Below are positions 1 to 9,040 of a stretch of DNA of 64,000 nucleotides, piece by piece. Each line of letters opens with the position of its first letter. Position 1 is the stretch's first letter. This DNA comes from Bacteroides coprosuis DSM 18011 (GTDB taxonomy: Bacteria; Bacteroidota; Bacteroidia; Bacteroidales; Bacteroidaceae): NCBI GenBank assembly GCA_000212915.1, contig CM001167.1:2286780-2350779 (forward strand). Reading direction: 5' to 3'. The notes beneath the pieces were generated by a model that did no database searches, was not told where the DNA came from, and was given only the letters and a program-made list of their open reading frames with translations. Made by a program: the position numbers and the translations under genes.

Positions 1-75
1 CATGGAAAAATCGACAGGAGTCGAGCCTGTTGTGAATTGCTTTCAAAACTTAGTATCTTAGATACCAGCAACAAC
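1..75 (+). CRISPR. 3' end of a type II-C CRISPR array (last spacer and terminal repeat)
   Basis: A 47-nt repeat lies at 29-75. It begins GTTGTGAATTGC, ends AGCAACAAC, and has the length and start typical of Bacteroidetes type II-C repeats. Bases 1-28 are the visible part of the last spacer; the rest of the array lies left of the window. Orientation is fixed by the tracrRNA anti-repeats at 6069 and 33866: these are + strand sequences complementary to the first ~20 nt of the repeat, so the array is transcribed rightwards and this is its leader-distal end. Only one repeat is visible, so array length and spacer content are unknown. The cas2-cas1-cas9 operon starts 116 bp away and reads toward the array. 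Confidence 0.85.
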
Positions 76-110
76 AGACCCTCAGTAATCAATTGAGGGT
101 CTGTTTGTTA
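73..110 (+). terminator. Terminator of the CRISPR array transcript
   Basis: An inverted repeat (73-84 with 94-105, 12 bp, 9-nt loop) starts inside the last bases of the terminal repeat and is followed by a T-rich stretch. It would end a rightward pre-crRNA transcript. Confidence 0.7.
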
Positions 111-140
111 TAGAGGTTTTATGTTTAAATAAAACCACAT

Positions 141-187
141 AAAAAAAGGAGAATCAATGACTTAAAGCATTGATTCTCCTTTTCTAT
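141..187 (-). terminator. Bidirectional terminator after cas2
   Basis: A 16-bp stem (144-159 with 168-183) around GGAGAATCAATG is flanked by A-runs on the left and T-runs on the right. It therefore works as an intrinsic terminator on both strands. On the minus strand it ends the cas9-cas1-cas2 transcript just after the cas2 stop codon. Confidence 0.8.
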
Positions 188-191
188 TTTA

Positions 192-524
192 TCAAAATAG
201 TTCTAATTGCTGCCCTTCTGATTGTGTAGGAGTTTCTTTTTGACCGATAAACAACTCCATATTTCCAAATTGCTTATCGGTAATGCAGAGAATTCCGATA
301 TAACCTTGCTTAGGGAGAAAAGATTTTACTCTTTTTATGTGTACTATTGCATTTTCTCTACTGGCACAATGCCTTAAGTAAATAGAGAACTGAAACATAG
401 TAAACCCATCAGCCATTAATCTTTTACGGAATAAGGTATAAGCTTTCCTCTCTTTTTTTGTTTCGGTAGGCATATCAAAAAATACAAGTATCCACATAGC
501 ACGATATTCACTTAAGCGTTTCAT
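192..524 (-). CDS. cas2: CRISPR-associated endoribonuclease/adaptation subunit Cas2
   Basis: 110 residues, normal Cas2 length. The first beta strand carries the ferredoxin-fold motif WILVFFDMP with the conserved Asp, followed by an Arg/Lys-rich helix ([18 protein letters not shown]) and the [11 protein letters not shown] strand typical of type II Cas2. It dimerises and bridges two Cas1 dimers to form the spacer integration complex. The start codon is one base from the cas1 stop (TAG at 526-528), so the two are translationally linked, and it is the last gene of the operon. No frameshift or missing core residue is seen. Confidence 0.95.
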   Translation of the reverse strand: MKRLSEYRAMWILVFFDMPTETKKERKAYTLFRKRLMADGFTMFQFSIYLRHCASRENAIVHIKRVKSFLPKQGYIGILCITDKQFGNMELFIGQKETPTQSEGQQLELF

Positions 525-525
525 A

Positions 526-1458
526 CTAATTCATGAGTGGATAGTCTATCCTCCTACTTTCTCCTACAATACATTTATACAAAGAAGCTGCACTCTGGTT
601 GGCAGCAATCATTAAGGGACTTCTTCTGTTTCCTATCTTTACATCGAGTGTGGGGATAAGAAGCAATTCCGATTTTAACTCTTTACTCAATTCTTCTTGA
701 ATTCCATATTTTCTTATCATTCTCAGTACCTGTTTATCTACATAAGGTCGGTAAGGTTCCATTAAGTCATCTGCTAAACAATAGGCATTGTACTTATTAT
801 GATGATTGATACCCAAAGTTGGGATTAAGCCACTCATCACAATAGATCTTGCTACTACTGCTCTAAGAATAGCATAACCATAATTTAGTAAATTATTGGG
901 TGCTACACCGTCCCTATCTCGTATAAATCCTGGCACTTGCGGAAAAATGTTTTTCCAATAATAAGCTGCTGCTCTGGCTTCCAAGTTGGTATTATCACCG
1001 CTACGTACCTCTGAAGCCCACACATACATATTTTCAGCTTCTTCATTGGTGAATTTTTGAAGAATAAAGGCTTGATTCCGTATTTTATACTGAATAGTTT
1101 GCTGCCACAATTGCTTTCTTAGTGGTTTTGAAGCTTTGAGTTGATGCCGAAAACGCTCATTTTGTGTAGTATTGCCATATAAAGGAAGACAAAGCCCAAA
1201 GGGCATACGTCTATCATCACAAGTTACAATAGCACAAGTATTCTCCAATAGTTTTTGAATAGCCCTATGAGTAATTGTAATTTGTGGATGATCCAACAAA
1301 ATCAAACCTAAATCCTCAATAGGGCGTGTTATTACTCCCTTACTTTGCAACGAAGGATGAACACCAGCTTTTGAAATCTCGGGCAACTCTATAACCAATT
1401 GTTCATTGGTACAACTCAAGTATGTGGGGTTGCCAAAATAGAGCGTTTTCTTAATCAT
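526..1458 (-). CDS. cas1: CRISPR-associated integrase Cas1 (type II)
   Basis: 310 residues. Cas1 is the metal-dependent integrase that inserts new spacers at the leader end of the array. The three metal ligands are recognisable in order: Glu in [13 protein letters not shown] (about residue 150), His in [12 protein letters not shown] (about 220) and the acidic DLMEPYRP motif (about 233). The N-terminal half has the beta-sandwich start ([13 protein letters not shown]). It lies 4 bp downstream of the cas9 stop and abuts cas2, so the three form one minus-strand operon. There is no cas4 or csn2, which fits subtype II-C. It looks intact. Confidence 0.95.
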   Translation of the reverse strand: MIKKTLYFGNPTYLSCTNEQLVIELPEISKAGVHPSLQSKGVITRPIEDLGLILLDHPQITITHRAIQKLLENTCAIVTCDDRRMPFGLCLPLYGNTTQNERFRHQLKASKPLRKQLWQQTIQYKIRNQAFILQKFTNEEAENMYVWASEVRSGDNTNLEARAAAYYWKNIFPQVPGFIRDRDGVAPNNLLNYGYAILRAVVARSIVMSGLIPTLGINHHNKYNAYCLADDLMEPYRPYVDKQVLRMIRKYGIQEELSKELKSELLLIPTLDVKIGNRRSPLMIAANQSAASLYKCIVGESRRIDYPLMN

Positions 1459-1462
1459 AATA

Positions 1463-4400
1463 TTATCTTTTTACATCGGTTATTTCTCCTAATCGGTTCA
1501 CTTTTAGTTTCCAACAAATATGCTTTAAACTACGTTTATCATCATCATTTTCTATTTTATTTTTTGTACCAAACTCTACATAATCATGAATTACTTTAGA
1601 TACTCTATGATTAACAAAGAAAGCTCTGTTACCCGTAAACGAAACAGCCTTATAAACTCTTCCTTTTTGTTCGTCCGACAGATGATCTACATCTACCAAC
1701 TCAGGTTGCTTCTGCTCCTCATCTGTTGGGACATAGACCAAATCATTGGGAGACAAATGAAATTTCAATTTCGATTCATTATACGTCTCTGGTACTGGAG
1801 ATTTTTTCTCTTTCAATCTATCAATAACAATATTTAAAGGGATGCTATCAAACATACGTTTTCCTTCTTGGTCTTCGTATATTCCAAAAAACAGATTAGT
1901 TCCTTTTGCTGCAATAGCATATTTATCAGGATTGTTATGACTTACTCCTAATGGAAACTTAGAGCCTAAGTCCTCAAATAATCGAACCTTATAAATAGGC
2001 TGATGATTTTTACCTCCATTTAATTCTTTGATATTCTTATTCATTTCCATCAAACCTTCTGGAGAAAATGCTTCTTTAAGATTATCATCATAGTTTGATA
2101 AATGATTCATTAGAATTTTTCTAATGCTTTCATCCGTTATTCTTTCAATCTGTTTTATAGTTAGATCATCTCCTATGGACTTTCTTACGGCAGCACAATT
2201 ATGATCATATTCATAAACTTCAACTCTATTTATTTTTAGATTATTGAATTTATAATCTCTATCCTTAAAATACTTTAGAATAGTCTGAGCATCATACTTG
2301 CCATACGCCCCAATTAACTCTCTAATTTTATCTTTAAGCGTTCTATCCACAATCTGTTTCCAGTTTTCGAGAGCTTTTTTCAACGCTACCTCTTTGATTG
2401 AACGAATACTTACTCTTCCGTAAATAGTCTCTTGATGCATCGGTTTACGCACAGCAAAATGATCACCTTTGACTTGCTTCTGGAGATCTTTTTTTCCGTC
2501 CTTATTAATAAACTGGGTGTAGTTATTGGTCTTTGTAAGAACTCGTAAATTCTGTTTGTGACTAACTACGATATTTTCCAAAGCTCTGTGAGCATCTTGG
2601 GTGAAAGTATCCCAAGGTTTATTGAAAATATAGTTGTAGTTGTTTCCACTGCTATTCTCTTTATAACAAAGCTTACTGCGTAAATCAGTGCGAGTAGTCT
2701 CAAACTTAGCATTTCTATCTTGGCCAGATCGGTTACTGATATAGTTAATATGACTTCGTGTAGCACAAGCTATTACTAAAGCGTCCATAGCATGATGACG
2801 ATGGTCAATACGCTTCTTCGTAAAACCCTTTTGAATTTCTTCGGGCACACGTATTTGAAAATGGTTAGGACTTTGCCACACTCCATAATCTTCTGTAGCC
2901 GTCATCTCATTTAACCTTTCAAAGCGAGGTTGAATAATTTTATTCCAAATATCATTCAATCCCCAATCCTTTTTCAAGGCTGTGGTAACTTGTCCAGAAC
3001 AACCAATCACATGTTTTGATGTGCTTTCTTGTTCATCCTCTTCCCTTACAATATTTGATAGTAGTTTTTGAACTACCCTACTGATATATCGAGTATCATT
3101 TAACTGGCGTTCGCTAAAGTCGCCCACAACTTCATCGATATCTTCAGCTAAAAGTTTTTTTGCTTTTACAGGGTTATTCTTTCCATAAAGACGATTAATC
3201 AGTTCTACATAAGCATCATTTTTTAAAACTTGGACTTGTCTTCCTCCTACATTGACTGTTGAGCCACCATTCTTTAATATAAATTCGTGAGCCAGCATAG
3301 ACCCTTTTTCTTTATTGACTTCCGACTCACAGATTACTTTGTTTGTAAAGGAATCATCAAAATATTTTGCTTGAGGAATAACGTGCTCTATCTCGTATTT
3401 AGATGTAAATAGCTGGGCTAGAGAAATAGGCTGTCCTGTATAAGGGGAACGATATTTTTGGTCCAACCATAATCTATATTTCGTTAGTTCTCGTGAAGTA
3501 GGTTTGGCAGACTTCGTAATTTTTTCAATATCCTTGGGAATCTCTATATTAGAACGAAGGACACCATCTTCTACTATTCTCAATTTCTCTTGCTGTGAAG
3601 GAGAATATGGATTTAAATCGGCAAATGCAGCCTCTTTCTTTAAGTCGATCAACATTTCTAATACTCTCTGACGAGAATTTTCATTCTCCTGCTGACGTTC
3701 TGCCATTCGTTTACGCTTATCCGATGAGTTTTTAATATCTCTACCCAACTCTAGATGGATTTCACTAAAATCTCCGTGCTTAACCCATAAATCGTGTACT
3801 ACACGCAAAGTTTCGAGAACAATTTGTTCTACAATAGGATTACGCAATGAATATTGTTTAAACTCATTTTGAATATAATTAGAGAGTTCATGGGGTGTTT
3901 TCCATTTTGTAAGTTCACCACTTTCAGAGTGACGATTATAAACCACATATCCAGCTTTCCACAAAGGAAGTCCCTTAAAGTCTGTGATACTTCGCAAGTT
4001 CTCAACTTTCTCTCGTGAGCGATGAGTAATATCATCATCTGCTTCACCATCAATTATCCTTTGAATACGCTGCTTCGTCTTCACATCAATCTTATCCTCG
4101 TGCCAATAATCGCCCATTCTCATCAATGGAAGAAGGCGTTTAATTGCTTTTTCGGAGTAGGAACCGTATTCTTTTTCTAAAGGAGGAAACTGAGCGAACA
4201 CATCAACAAACGAGGGATGAAGATGCTCTCGTTCAGCAAATTTAGCCAAAGCCCCTCTAAGCTCTATGGGCTCTACCACCGAGTACAATAAATGCCAGAG
4301 CGAGTAGACAAAACGATCATCTTCAATCCTTTTTTCTTCTTTGCATTTCTCTAGGAAAGACAAGATATGGGTGCGTGTTGCATTACAAGGATACTCTTTG

Positions 4401-5977
4401 TTTTTATCATCTACATAATTCCAACGATAATCAAGCTCCTTTGTTTCTTTATTTACTTTCAGCTTAAAATAAGACTTTAATAACTGGTCTTGCTTAATTA
4501 CTTTTCGTTCGTTAAGCCAAGTAAATAAATTGGCTATATCGTTCTCATCTTTCAAAAACTCAGCAGTTACATCTACGTTATATTTGATACTATCACCCTC
4601 TGAGCGTTGACGTTGAAGAATTCTTAAGTTTTGCACAAACTGCCATACCCTAAACTCTTGAAATAAAGGATTGGATTTGGCAATACATTTGATAGGAGAA
4701 ATCTGTTTTTCACCATTCTTATAGAAGGTTCTGTATTCATACGTACAATTGGATATTAAAGATTTCTTCGTTTTAAGTGGTCGGTGATAAAAGATAATAT
4801 CTTGTACAAATAGATGTTTAAAATCTCTTTCGAGAAGATTCTCTCTGTGGCTATCATTTAAAGGATAGAGCTCTTCAGCACAAGCTTGGAATAGTTTTTT
4901 ATCAGATAGTTCCGCTATAAATTTCTGTTGAGTCTCTAATATTTGTTCTAGCTCTTTTTTATAGTATTTACGTTCAATGGTCTTTATTAACCCTCCAATA
5001 ATTTTCTGATCGGGGTTGGACAATAAGGTATCATAAATAAAAGCTCCTACCTGCTTTCCACTTTTCTCTAGTTCACTTTCAGTCTTCTTTTTTAAAAGTG
5101 TCCAATCATCTTCTTTAGGAGCCCGAAAACTTCGTTTAATCTCACCATCAGCCGTTCTTTTTTCTGAGCCATCTTTCTCTAAAGTAGTAGTTACAATAAA
5201 ATCTTTTACCATCCCTACCCAACTGTCTATAGGTGTATCACTAGGACATGGGTATATAAAGCCATTTTCAAGATGCACTTTATACCAAGTCTTAGCAGAA
5301 GTGTTATCTTTATCCAACTCTACTTTTACAACTTTAAGAGCATAGAACTCCTCTCTCTTCGTGTTATCTTCCACCTCTTCACCTCTCAACTGATAATAGC
5401 CTCTTTTTTGATTGAAGTTTAATAATATCCACGCTAGTTCTTCTTTTGAAATGGCTTGAGTAAGTGCTTTCTTTCGAAGATAATAAATAGTCCAATCCAA
5501 GGGAACGGGTGTTGAGCTCTTCTCAAAAAGATGAGGTTGATGCTGCTTTAAATCCTTTAGCATCTCGGCATATGAATCCATAAAAATGAATTGATGACCT
5601 TGATCTGTGGCTACCCAAGGGATATTCACTTCCACACCAGGAAGAAATTTACCATATGTTTTATTTTCTTTTTTATTCCAACCTATTGCTGCATCGTAAT
5701 GCTGTGGTAAAAAGTGCAAGATATGAAGCACTCTATGCAAACGTTCTCTCCTCAATAAAGAGCGTTCACGCAATCTACGCACTCCTCGATATTGAGTTCG
5801 CTGAGCTGTGCTTGATTCTGTTTGACCTGCGCCAAATTTATCCATAACATCTTGTGACATGGGAATGATGCGACTTCCTATTTTTTCAATACTAAGGAAT
5901 TCACCCTTGTCATTTTGATTTACTACAGCCCAACCCACACTATTTGTGCCTATATCTAGTCCCAAAACCTTTTTCAT
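1463..5977 (-). CDS. cas9: Cas9, type II-C RNA-guided DNA endonuclease (full length)
   Basis: 1504 residues, in the large size class of Bacteroidetes II-C Cas9. All catalytic signatures are visible: RuvC-I at the N terminus (VLGLDIGTNSVGWAVV, Asp8); the arginine-rich bridge helix (RRLRERSLLRRERLHRV, about 67-84); RuvC-II (IHLELGRD, about 738); HNH (YEIEHVIPQAKYFDDS, His about 862); and RuvC-III (DHRHHAMDALVIACATR, about 1060). The C-terminal third is the PAM-interacting region. It uses a crRNA:tracrRNA duplex to cut matching DNA. No frameshift or stop was seen. It heads the cas9-cas1-cas2 operon, and the adjacent tracrRNA locus is divergent. A second, truncated Cas9 (32726-33775) matches its N terminus at roughly two thirds of positions by eye, so it is a diverged relative and not a recent copy. 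Confidence 0.97.
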   Translation of the reverse strand: MKKVLGLDIGTNSVGWAVVNQNDKGEFLSIEKIGSRIIPMSQDVMDKFGAGQTESSTAQRTQYRGVRRLRERSLLRRERLHRVLHILHFLPQHYDAAIGWNKKENKTYGKFLPGVEVNIPWVATDQGHQFIFMDSYAEMLKDLKQHQPHLFEKSSTPVPLDWTIYYLRKKALTQAISKEELAWILLNFNQKRGYYQLRGEEVEDNTKREEFYALKVVKVELDKDNTSAKTWYKVHLENGFIYPCPSDTPIDSWVGMVKDFIVTTTLEKDGSEKRTADGEIKRSFRAPKEDDWTLLKKKTESELEKSGKQVGAFIYDTLLSNPDQKIIGGLIKTIERKYYKKELEQILETQQKFIAELSDKKLFQACAEELYPLNDSHRENLLERDFKHLFVQDIIFYHRPLKTKKSLISNCTYEYRTFYKNGEKQISPIKCIAKSNPLFQEFRVWQFVQNLRILQRQRSEGDSIKYNVDVTAEFLKDENDIANLFTWLNERKVIKQDQLLKSYFKLKVNKETKELDYRWNYVDDKNKEYPCNATRTHILSFLEKCKEEKRIEDDRFVYSLWHLLYSVVEPIELRGALAKFAEREHLHPSFVDVFAQFPPLEKEYGSYSEKAIKRLLPLMRMGDYWHEDKIDVKTKQRIQRIIDGEADDDITHRSREKVENLRSITDFKGLPLWKAGYVVYNRHSESGELTKWKTPHELSNYIQNEFKQYSLRNPIVEQIVLETLRVVHDLWVKHGDFSEIHLELGRDIKNSSDKRKRMAERQQENENSRQRVLEMLIDLKKEAAFADLNPYSPSQQEKLRIVEDGVLRSNIEIPKDIEKITKSAKPTSRELTKYRLWLDQKYRSPYTGQPISLAQLFTSKYEIEHVIPQAKYFDDSFTNKVICESEVNKEKGSMLAHEFILKNGGSTVNVGGRQVQVLKNDAYVELINRLYGKNNPVKAKKLLAEDIDEVVGDFSERQLNDTRYISRVVQKLLSNIVREEDEQESTSKHVIGCSGQVTTALKKDWGLNDIWNKIIQPRFERLNEMTATEDYGVWQSPNHFQIRVPEEIQKGFTKKRIDHRHHAMDALVIACATRSHINYISNRSGQDRNAKFETTRTDLRSKLCYKENSSGNNYNYIFNKPWDTFTQDAHRALENIVVSHKQNLRVLTKTNNYTQFINKDGKKDLQKQVKGDHFAVRKPMHQETIYGRVSIRSIKEVALKKALENWKQIVDRTLKDKIRELIGAYGKYDAQTILKYFKDRDYKFNNLKINRVEVYEYDHNCAAVRKSIGDDLTIKQIERITDESIRKILMNHLSNYDDNLKEAFSPEGLMEMNKNIKELNGGKNHQPIYKVRLFEDLGSKFPLGVSHNNPDKYAIAAKGTNLFFGIYEDQEGKRMFDSIPLNIVIDRLKEKKSPVPETYNESKLKFHLSPNDLVYVPTDEEQKQPELVDVDHLSDEQKGRVYKAVSFTGNRAFFVNHRVSKVIHDYVEFGTKNKIENDDDKRSLKHICWKLKVNRLGEITDVKR

Positions 5978-6034
5978 AGTAGTTCATTTTAAGTATTATG
6001 AATCTCAATTTAATAAAAATTACTTATTAAACCT

Positions 6035-6063
6035 TTTGATTATCAAAATAAATTACTATATTG
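6035..6063 (+). promoter_or_regulatory. Candidate promoter of tracrRNA A
   Basis: TTTG at 6035-6038 and TATATTG at 6057-6063, 18 bp apart, resemble the Bacteroidetes -33 (TTTG) and -7 (TAnnTTTG) boxes. The -7-like box ends 6 bp before the anti-repeat, exactly the spacing seen at the second tracrRNA (TACCTTG at 33854-33860, anti-repeat at 33866). The shared layout supports the call. Confidence 0.5.
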
Positions 6064-6068
6064 TAAAT

Positions 6069-6170
6069 GTTTTGAAGCAATTCACAATAAGGATTGCTTT
6101 GCACACATAACGTACTGAATATCAATCGCTTGAAAAATAGGCGGGCAGATAAACGGGCAGGTTTTAGTAA
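6069..6170 (+). ncRNA. tracrRNA anti-repeat with an atypical, probably truncated 3' part
   Basis: GTTTTGAAGCAATTCACAA (6069-6087) is complementary to the first bases of the array repeat, with a single-base bulge, and is followed by TAAGGATT. At that point it departs from the copy at 33866. The usual nexus and the terminal GGTGGG-GAAA-CTCACC hairpin with T-run are absent. Instead the sequence continues with AT-rich DNA and a region around 6140-6162 containing two GGGCAG blocks. No intrinsic terminator is visible up to 6200. Either the RNA has an unusual tail, or an inserted element (prophage cassette A lies next to it) has cut off its 3' part. Confidence 0.7.
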
Positions 6171-6308
6171 GCTCCACTGACCTATTTAAGTCGCTATTCC
6201 TTCATAAAATAAGTATACATTGACTACTGCACGTAAATAAACTGCGATAACTCACTGCTTTATGTTTAAAAAAATTACCAAAAAAAGAAGCAGCTAATCA
6301 ACTTTGGC
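6110..6308. other. Non-coding border between the tracrRNA A region and prophage cassette A
   Basis: No gene is recognisable. The stretch from about 6092 (CTTTGCACACATAA) to 6165 could be the end of an integrated element, because it replaces the expected tracrRNA tail. No direct-repeat partner was found in the window, so the attachment site is not defined. Confidence 0.35.
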
Positions 6309-6865
6309 TTACAGCTTAAACATCAAGCTAAAATCAGCCACATTCTTTTTCTCACTAAAACTATACTTATATCCACCGAATAACCCAAAATCTTTATAGA
6401 TTACTCCAGCTGATGGTCCTACATAGTTATTAGTAGAATATCCTGCACCAATTAGAATTTGCCACTTCTTTTGAAGCAATTCAACTCGCTTTATTGGCTC
6501 ATAATGATACGAAGTAGAAACTAGGCTATTGTACTGCGTACTTTGATCGAGTGTGAGCTTTCCGTATTCATTATTGAATAGTGTGTAGGAATAGTCTTAA
6601 TCGCTGTATAATCCCTTAGAATAGCTAGGGTATCTATTTTAGCTATTTGAGTAATTGTATCTACTCGCACTATTTCCTTGAATACATAGTAAGGCAGCTT
6701 GGATAAGTTTAAATTAGCTCCTTGAATGGAAGGAGATGGCAAATGTACCACCTCCTTAATAGTGTCGCCTTTAACCTCTTTTACTACCACCTTGTACTTA
6801 TCCTTCTTAAGGATAAAGCCTAGAAGTAATCCTAACACAAACGATAAGGCTATGTACTTCTTCAT
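6309..6865 (-). pseudogene. Phage lysis-cassette envelope protein (spanin-like), frameshifted
   Basis: The N-terminal part (start 6865) is a signal anchor, MKKYIALSFVLGLLLGFILKK, followed by a periplasmic VVVKEVKGDTIKEVV segment like the spanin-like proteins of Bacteroidales phages. After IKTIP the frame shifts near 6590. The other frame continues sensibly (YTLFNNEYGKLTLDQ ... YNSLVSTSYHYEPIK ... IGAGYSTNNYVGPSAGV) to a stop at 6309-6311, so the original protein had about 184 residues. Its ATG overlaps the stop of the endolysin gene (ATGA), as in compact phage operons. The protein at 24135-24584 occupies the same place in cassette B. Function is inferred from position and architecture. Confidence 0.6.
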
Positions 6866-7356
6866 ACTCTTTCGATTGTTCCTATTATAGACTTTAGCGT
6901 CTTGGCATAGTTTGGATCGATTGCGTAACCTGCCTTTGCTATTTCATCTGCAAACCTACGAGGGTCTTCTTTTACCTCTAGTGCCTTACTGTATCTTGGA
7001 TTGCTTAAATAAAAATTAGCATGGTCCGTAAAACTCTCTTATGGTGTATCGTACTTACGAAACCAATCCTTAACCTTGTAAGTGTACTTTCCATCTGCTC
7101 GCTTAGTTACGCTTATGACCTCTGGAAACTTGTAATTTGGTCGAGATAGCACCTCCCTAGTGGTTATTAACTGCTTCTTGTCCTCTGGTGTGTTTTTACT
7201 TGCCTTAACCCCAAACATCATATTACCTGGTGCTGATTTGCCCCAACCTGTTTCTAATGCACTTTGAGCAAGGATAAAATTTGCATTAATCCCTGTTTTT
7301 GCTTCCGTTTCTTTTGCGAAAGGCTTATATGCTTCTACAAATTCTTTTGATGTCAT
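6862..7356 (-). pseudogene. Phage endolysin, glucosaminidase (GH73-like), with in-frame stop
   Basis: Residues 1-105 are a mannosyl-glycoprotein endo-beta-N-acetylglucosaminidase-like (GH73) domain: FILAQSALETGWGKSAPGNMMFGVKA is the characteristic catalytic-Glu region, and VKDWFRKYDTP follows. A TAA stop (7039-7041) interrupts the gene after DTP. The same frame continues as ESFTDHANFYLSNPRYS ... KTLKSIIGTIERV to a TGA overlapping the next start, so the ancestral enzyme had about 164 residues. A single C-to-T (CAA) or G-to-T (GAA) change would explain the stop. It would degrade host peptidoglycan at lysis; the truncated product probably lacks a complete fold. It overlaps the holin gene by 4 bp. 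Confidence 0.75.
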
Positions 7357-7824
7357 TCTCTCTCCTCCTTTTCAACTATGTTATTTAACTCATCTGATGC
7401 TATGTTGTATTTCCGTTTGGCTAGCACTTTTACTAGGTTAAGAGGCTTGAAGTTGTACCCCCTCATACCTAGAATATGCCCTCCGATGCTCAAACTCTCC
7501 ACGAAAGCAACTGCTAGTACTGCCCATTTATCTAGCTTATACTCGCCTTTTGTAGCGATATTGAGTAGGACTGCCATTGCTACCACTCCAAAGTACACAA
7601 CACTCTTTCCAAACGTCCTTCTGACGGCTTTAGATGCTCTCACTTTTACACCCATAGATAGCGAGTGTATCACCCCAGCGAATAGGTCGCAAAATCACTG
7701 CGAACATACATATAAGCCATATAATCATATCGTGAAGAGCTACCACTAGATAATTACTAGCGACAGCCATAACTGATACGGAGCCAATACTTTCCACTAT
7801 TCTTGCTTCTTCATTCATCATCAC
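7353..7824 (-). pseudogene. Phage holin, frameshifted
   Basis: Two overlapping frames join into one holin of about 156 residues. The first (from 7824) reads MMMNEEARIVESIGSVSVM ... MIIWLICMFAVIL. Near 7686 one base is missing, and the sense continues as DLFAGVIHSLSMGVKVRASK ... GVVAMAVLLNIATKGE ... KWAVLAVAFVESLSIGGHI. Three to four hydrophobic helices and the position between tail and endolysin genes fit a phage holin (toxin-secretion/lysis holin family). It would form the membrane lesion that releases the endolysin. The frameshift makes it inactive unless bypassed. Confidence 0.65.
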
Positions 7825-7846
7825 ATTTCATCTCATAATGTTTCTT

Positions 7847-8141
7847 CTATTTTTTCACTCCCTCTTTTGGCTCCAACTCTCCTTTGATTTCCTTTAAAAT
7901 ATCCCTGAACACCATAATGTGCTTAATAGTGTCCACTTCTTCTTGGAAGTTGAAAGATGAAAGATGAATTACCCTCGAAGCGCATTGCTCCGACGTAGTG
8001 ATTCCCATCAGTAACATTGCAATTAACTTTACGTAATTTATCCTCTTGGATTTCATACTCGCAGCTGTAATTAAAGCCATCTACTTCTGCAGCTGCTTTT
8101 ACTAAAGTGTTTCTCTCTTGTTCTTTTAATAACTTTGTCAT
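7847..8141 (-). pseudogene. Small phage protein of unknown function, frameshifted
   Basis: Starts MTKLLKEQERNTLVKAAAEVDGFNYSCEYEI and runs in frame to about 7950 (GAMRFEGNSSFIF). The sense then moves to the other frame (NFQEEVDTIKHIMVFRDILKEIKGELEPKEGVKK) up to 7847. The combined product would be about 97 residues. It lies between a tail-associated gene and the holin; small genes in this position in Bacteroidales prophages are usually uncharacterised. No domain is recognised. Confidence 0.45.
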
Positions 8142-8152
8142 AACTATTTATT

Positions 8153-8416
8153 TTACTGATTAATAATTTTATCTAGTTTTGGGAATAATGCCTCTTTGAC
8201 TATTGCCCCAAAGGCTTGGTCGATGTAGTTCTTCAGAGCCTGAGCTTGCTCCTTATCTAGCTCCACTTTACCTGTTTTGTAGAGCTTTCTAGCAAGCTCT
8301 AGCTCTCCTATATCCTGCGTTTTACTGAATATGTAGTTAGCTAAACCTTTGTAGTCAAATTTGATCGTTTGACATTTTCCGTCAATTCCTATAATTTTAA
8401 TTTCTTTTAAATTCAT
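8153..8416 (-). CDS. Small phage tail-region protein, unknown function
   Basis: 87 residues, MNLKEIKIIGIDGKCQTIKFDYKG at the start, rich in Lys/Leu/Ile, no signal peptide or membrane segment. The C-terminal half (LYKTGKVELDKEQAQALKNYI) looks helical. It is one of the few genes in cassette A without an obvious lesion. It sits directly after the tail gene and before the lysis genes. Function is not recognised. Confidence 0.5.
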   Translation of the reverse strand: MNLKEIKIIGIDGKCQTIKFDYKGLANYIFSKTQDIGELELARKLYKTGKVELDKEQAQALKNYIDQAFGAIVKEALFPKLDKIINQ

Positions 8417-8426
8417 ATCTTTCGTT

Positions 8427-9040
8427 TTAAACTATAATTCCACTATTTGGAGGAAACATACCCCCTGATGTATCAGATGGACCATTCCAACACACATATT
8501 TGGTTTTGTAAATTTGGCCTCCCTTATACTGCATTACCATTCTAAAGTAAATAGGTGGTATATCTCGAACACCTGTTCCCCATTCGTATATACCATCTTC
8601 TCCAAATGGCCGTACAAATGCAGTTGTATTATCAGCTATGCTCATACCTGGAGTGCCTTCCATCATATACCAACCATCGCTTATCTTAGAATTGAAGTTC
8701 CCTTTCATCGTATAGATGTAATTCTCTTTCTCTTTTTCCTCGAGCGTAATAGTAGGATTACTTCCTGCAAAGTATCTATAGTAGGTGTGACCCTTATATG
8801 AGTCTGTATTGGTATACAGATTGAAGTCAAAGAACTTAGGATCATCATCACTGGTAATTGGCCCTACAAGTTTGGTTTCTGTCCAGCTTTCTGGCTTAAT
8901 AGCACCCGAGTTGATACCACGAGGTCCTAAGTCATATATGAGTTGTCCATCATTAGAATAGTATGCTAAGACTGCATAGCCTTGAGTGTTTACGCCAAGT
9001 ACTGCTGATAATGCCAATAAAGCAGGTACAGGCGTTGTTC
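8427..9040 (-). pseudogene. Phage tail-fibre/tip protein, C-terminal part only
   Basis: From about residue 20 (LGVNTQGYAVLAYYSNDGQL, IYDLGPRGI) the sequence is homologous to the C-terminal half of the cassette B protein at 25519-26523 (FGVNEGGYAILAYY, IYDLGPSGL). Both share the SYKGHTYYRYFAG-like and W-rich segments and end with a G-rich tail after CWNG/VWNG. The cassette B homologue has about 140 further N-terminal residues; here the homology stops at roughly 9030-9045, where the opposite strand becomes a TonB receptor. The gene has therefore lost its 5' end at a recombination junction. The apparent start at 9053 lies within the junction and is unlikely to be native. Confidence 0.65.

Noticed and set aside
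1399-1599. Plus-strand ORF across the cas9-cas1 border
   Set aside because: It is antisense to cas1/cas9, rich in H/F/L, and has no family features; a shadow frame.
6869-7041. Alternative genetic code in the prophage
   Set aside because: Different stop codons (TAA, TAG, TGA) interrupt different genes alongside many frameshifts, so decay is simpler.
8986-9040. ATG at 8986 as the start of a TonB receptor
   Set aside because: The first ~19 codons are antisense to the phage tail gene and are not a signal peptide; the receptor is truncated, not newly started.
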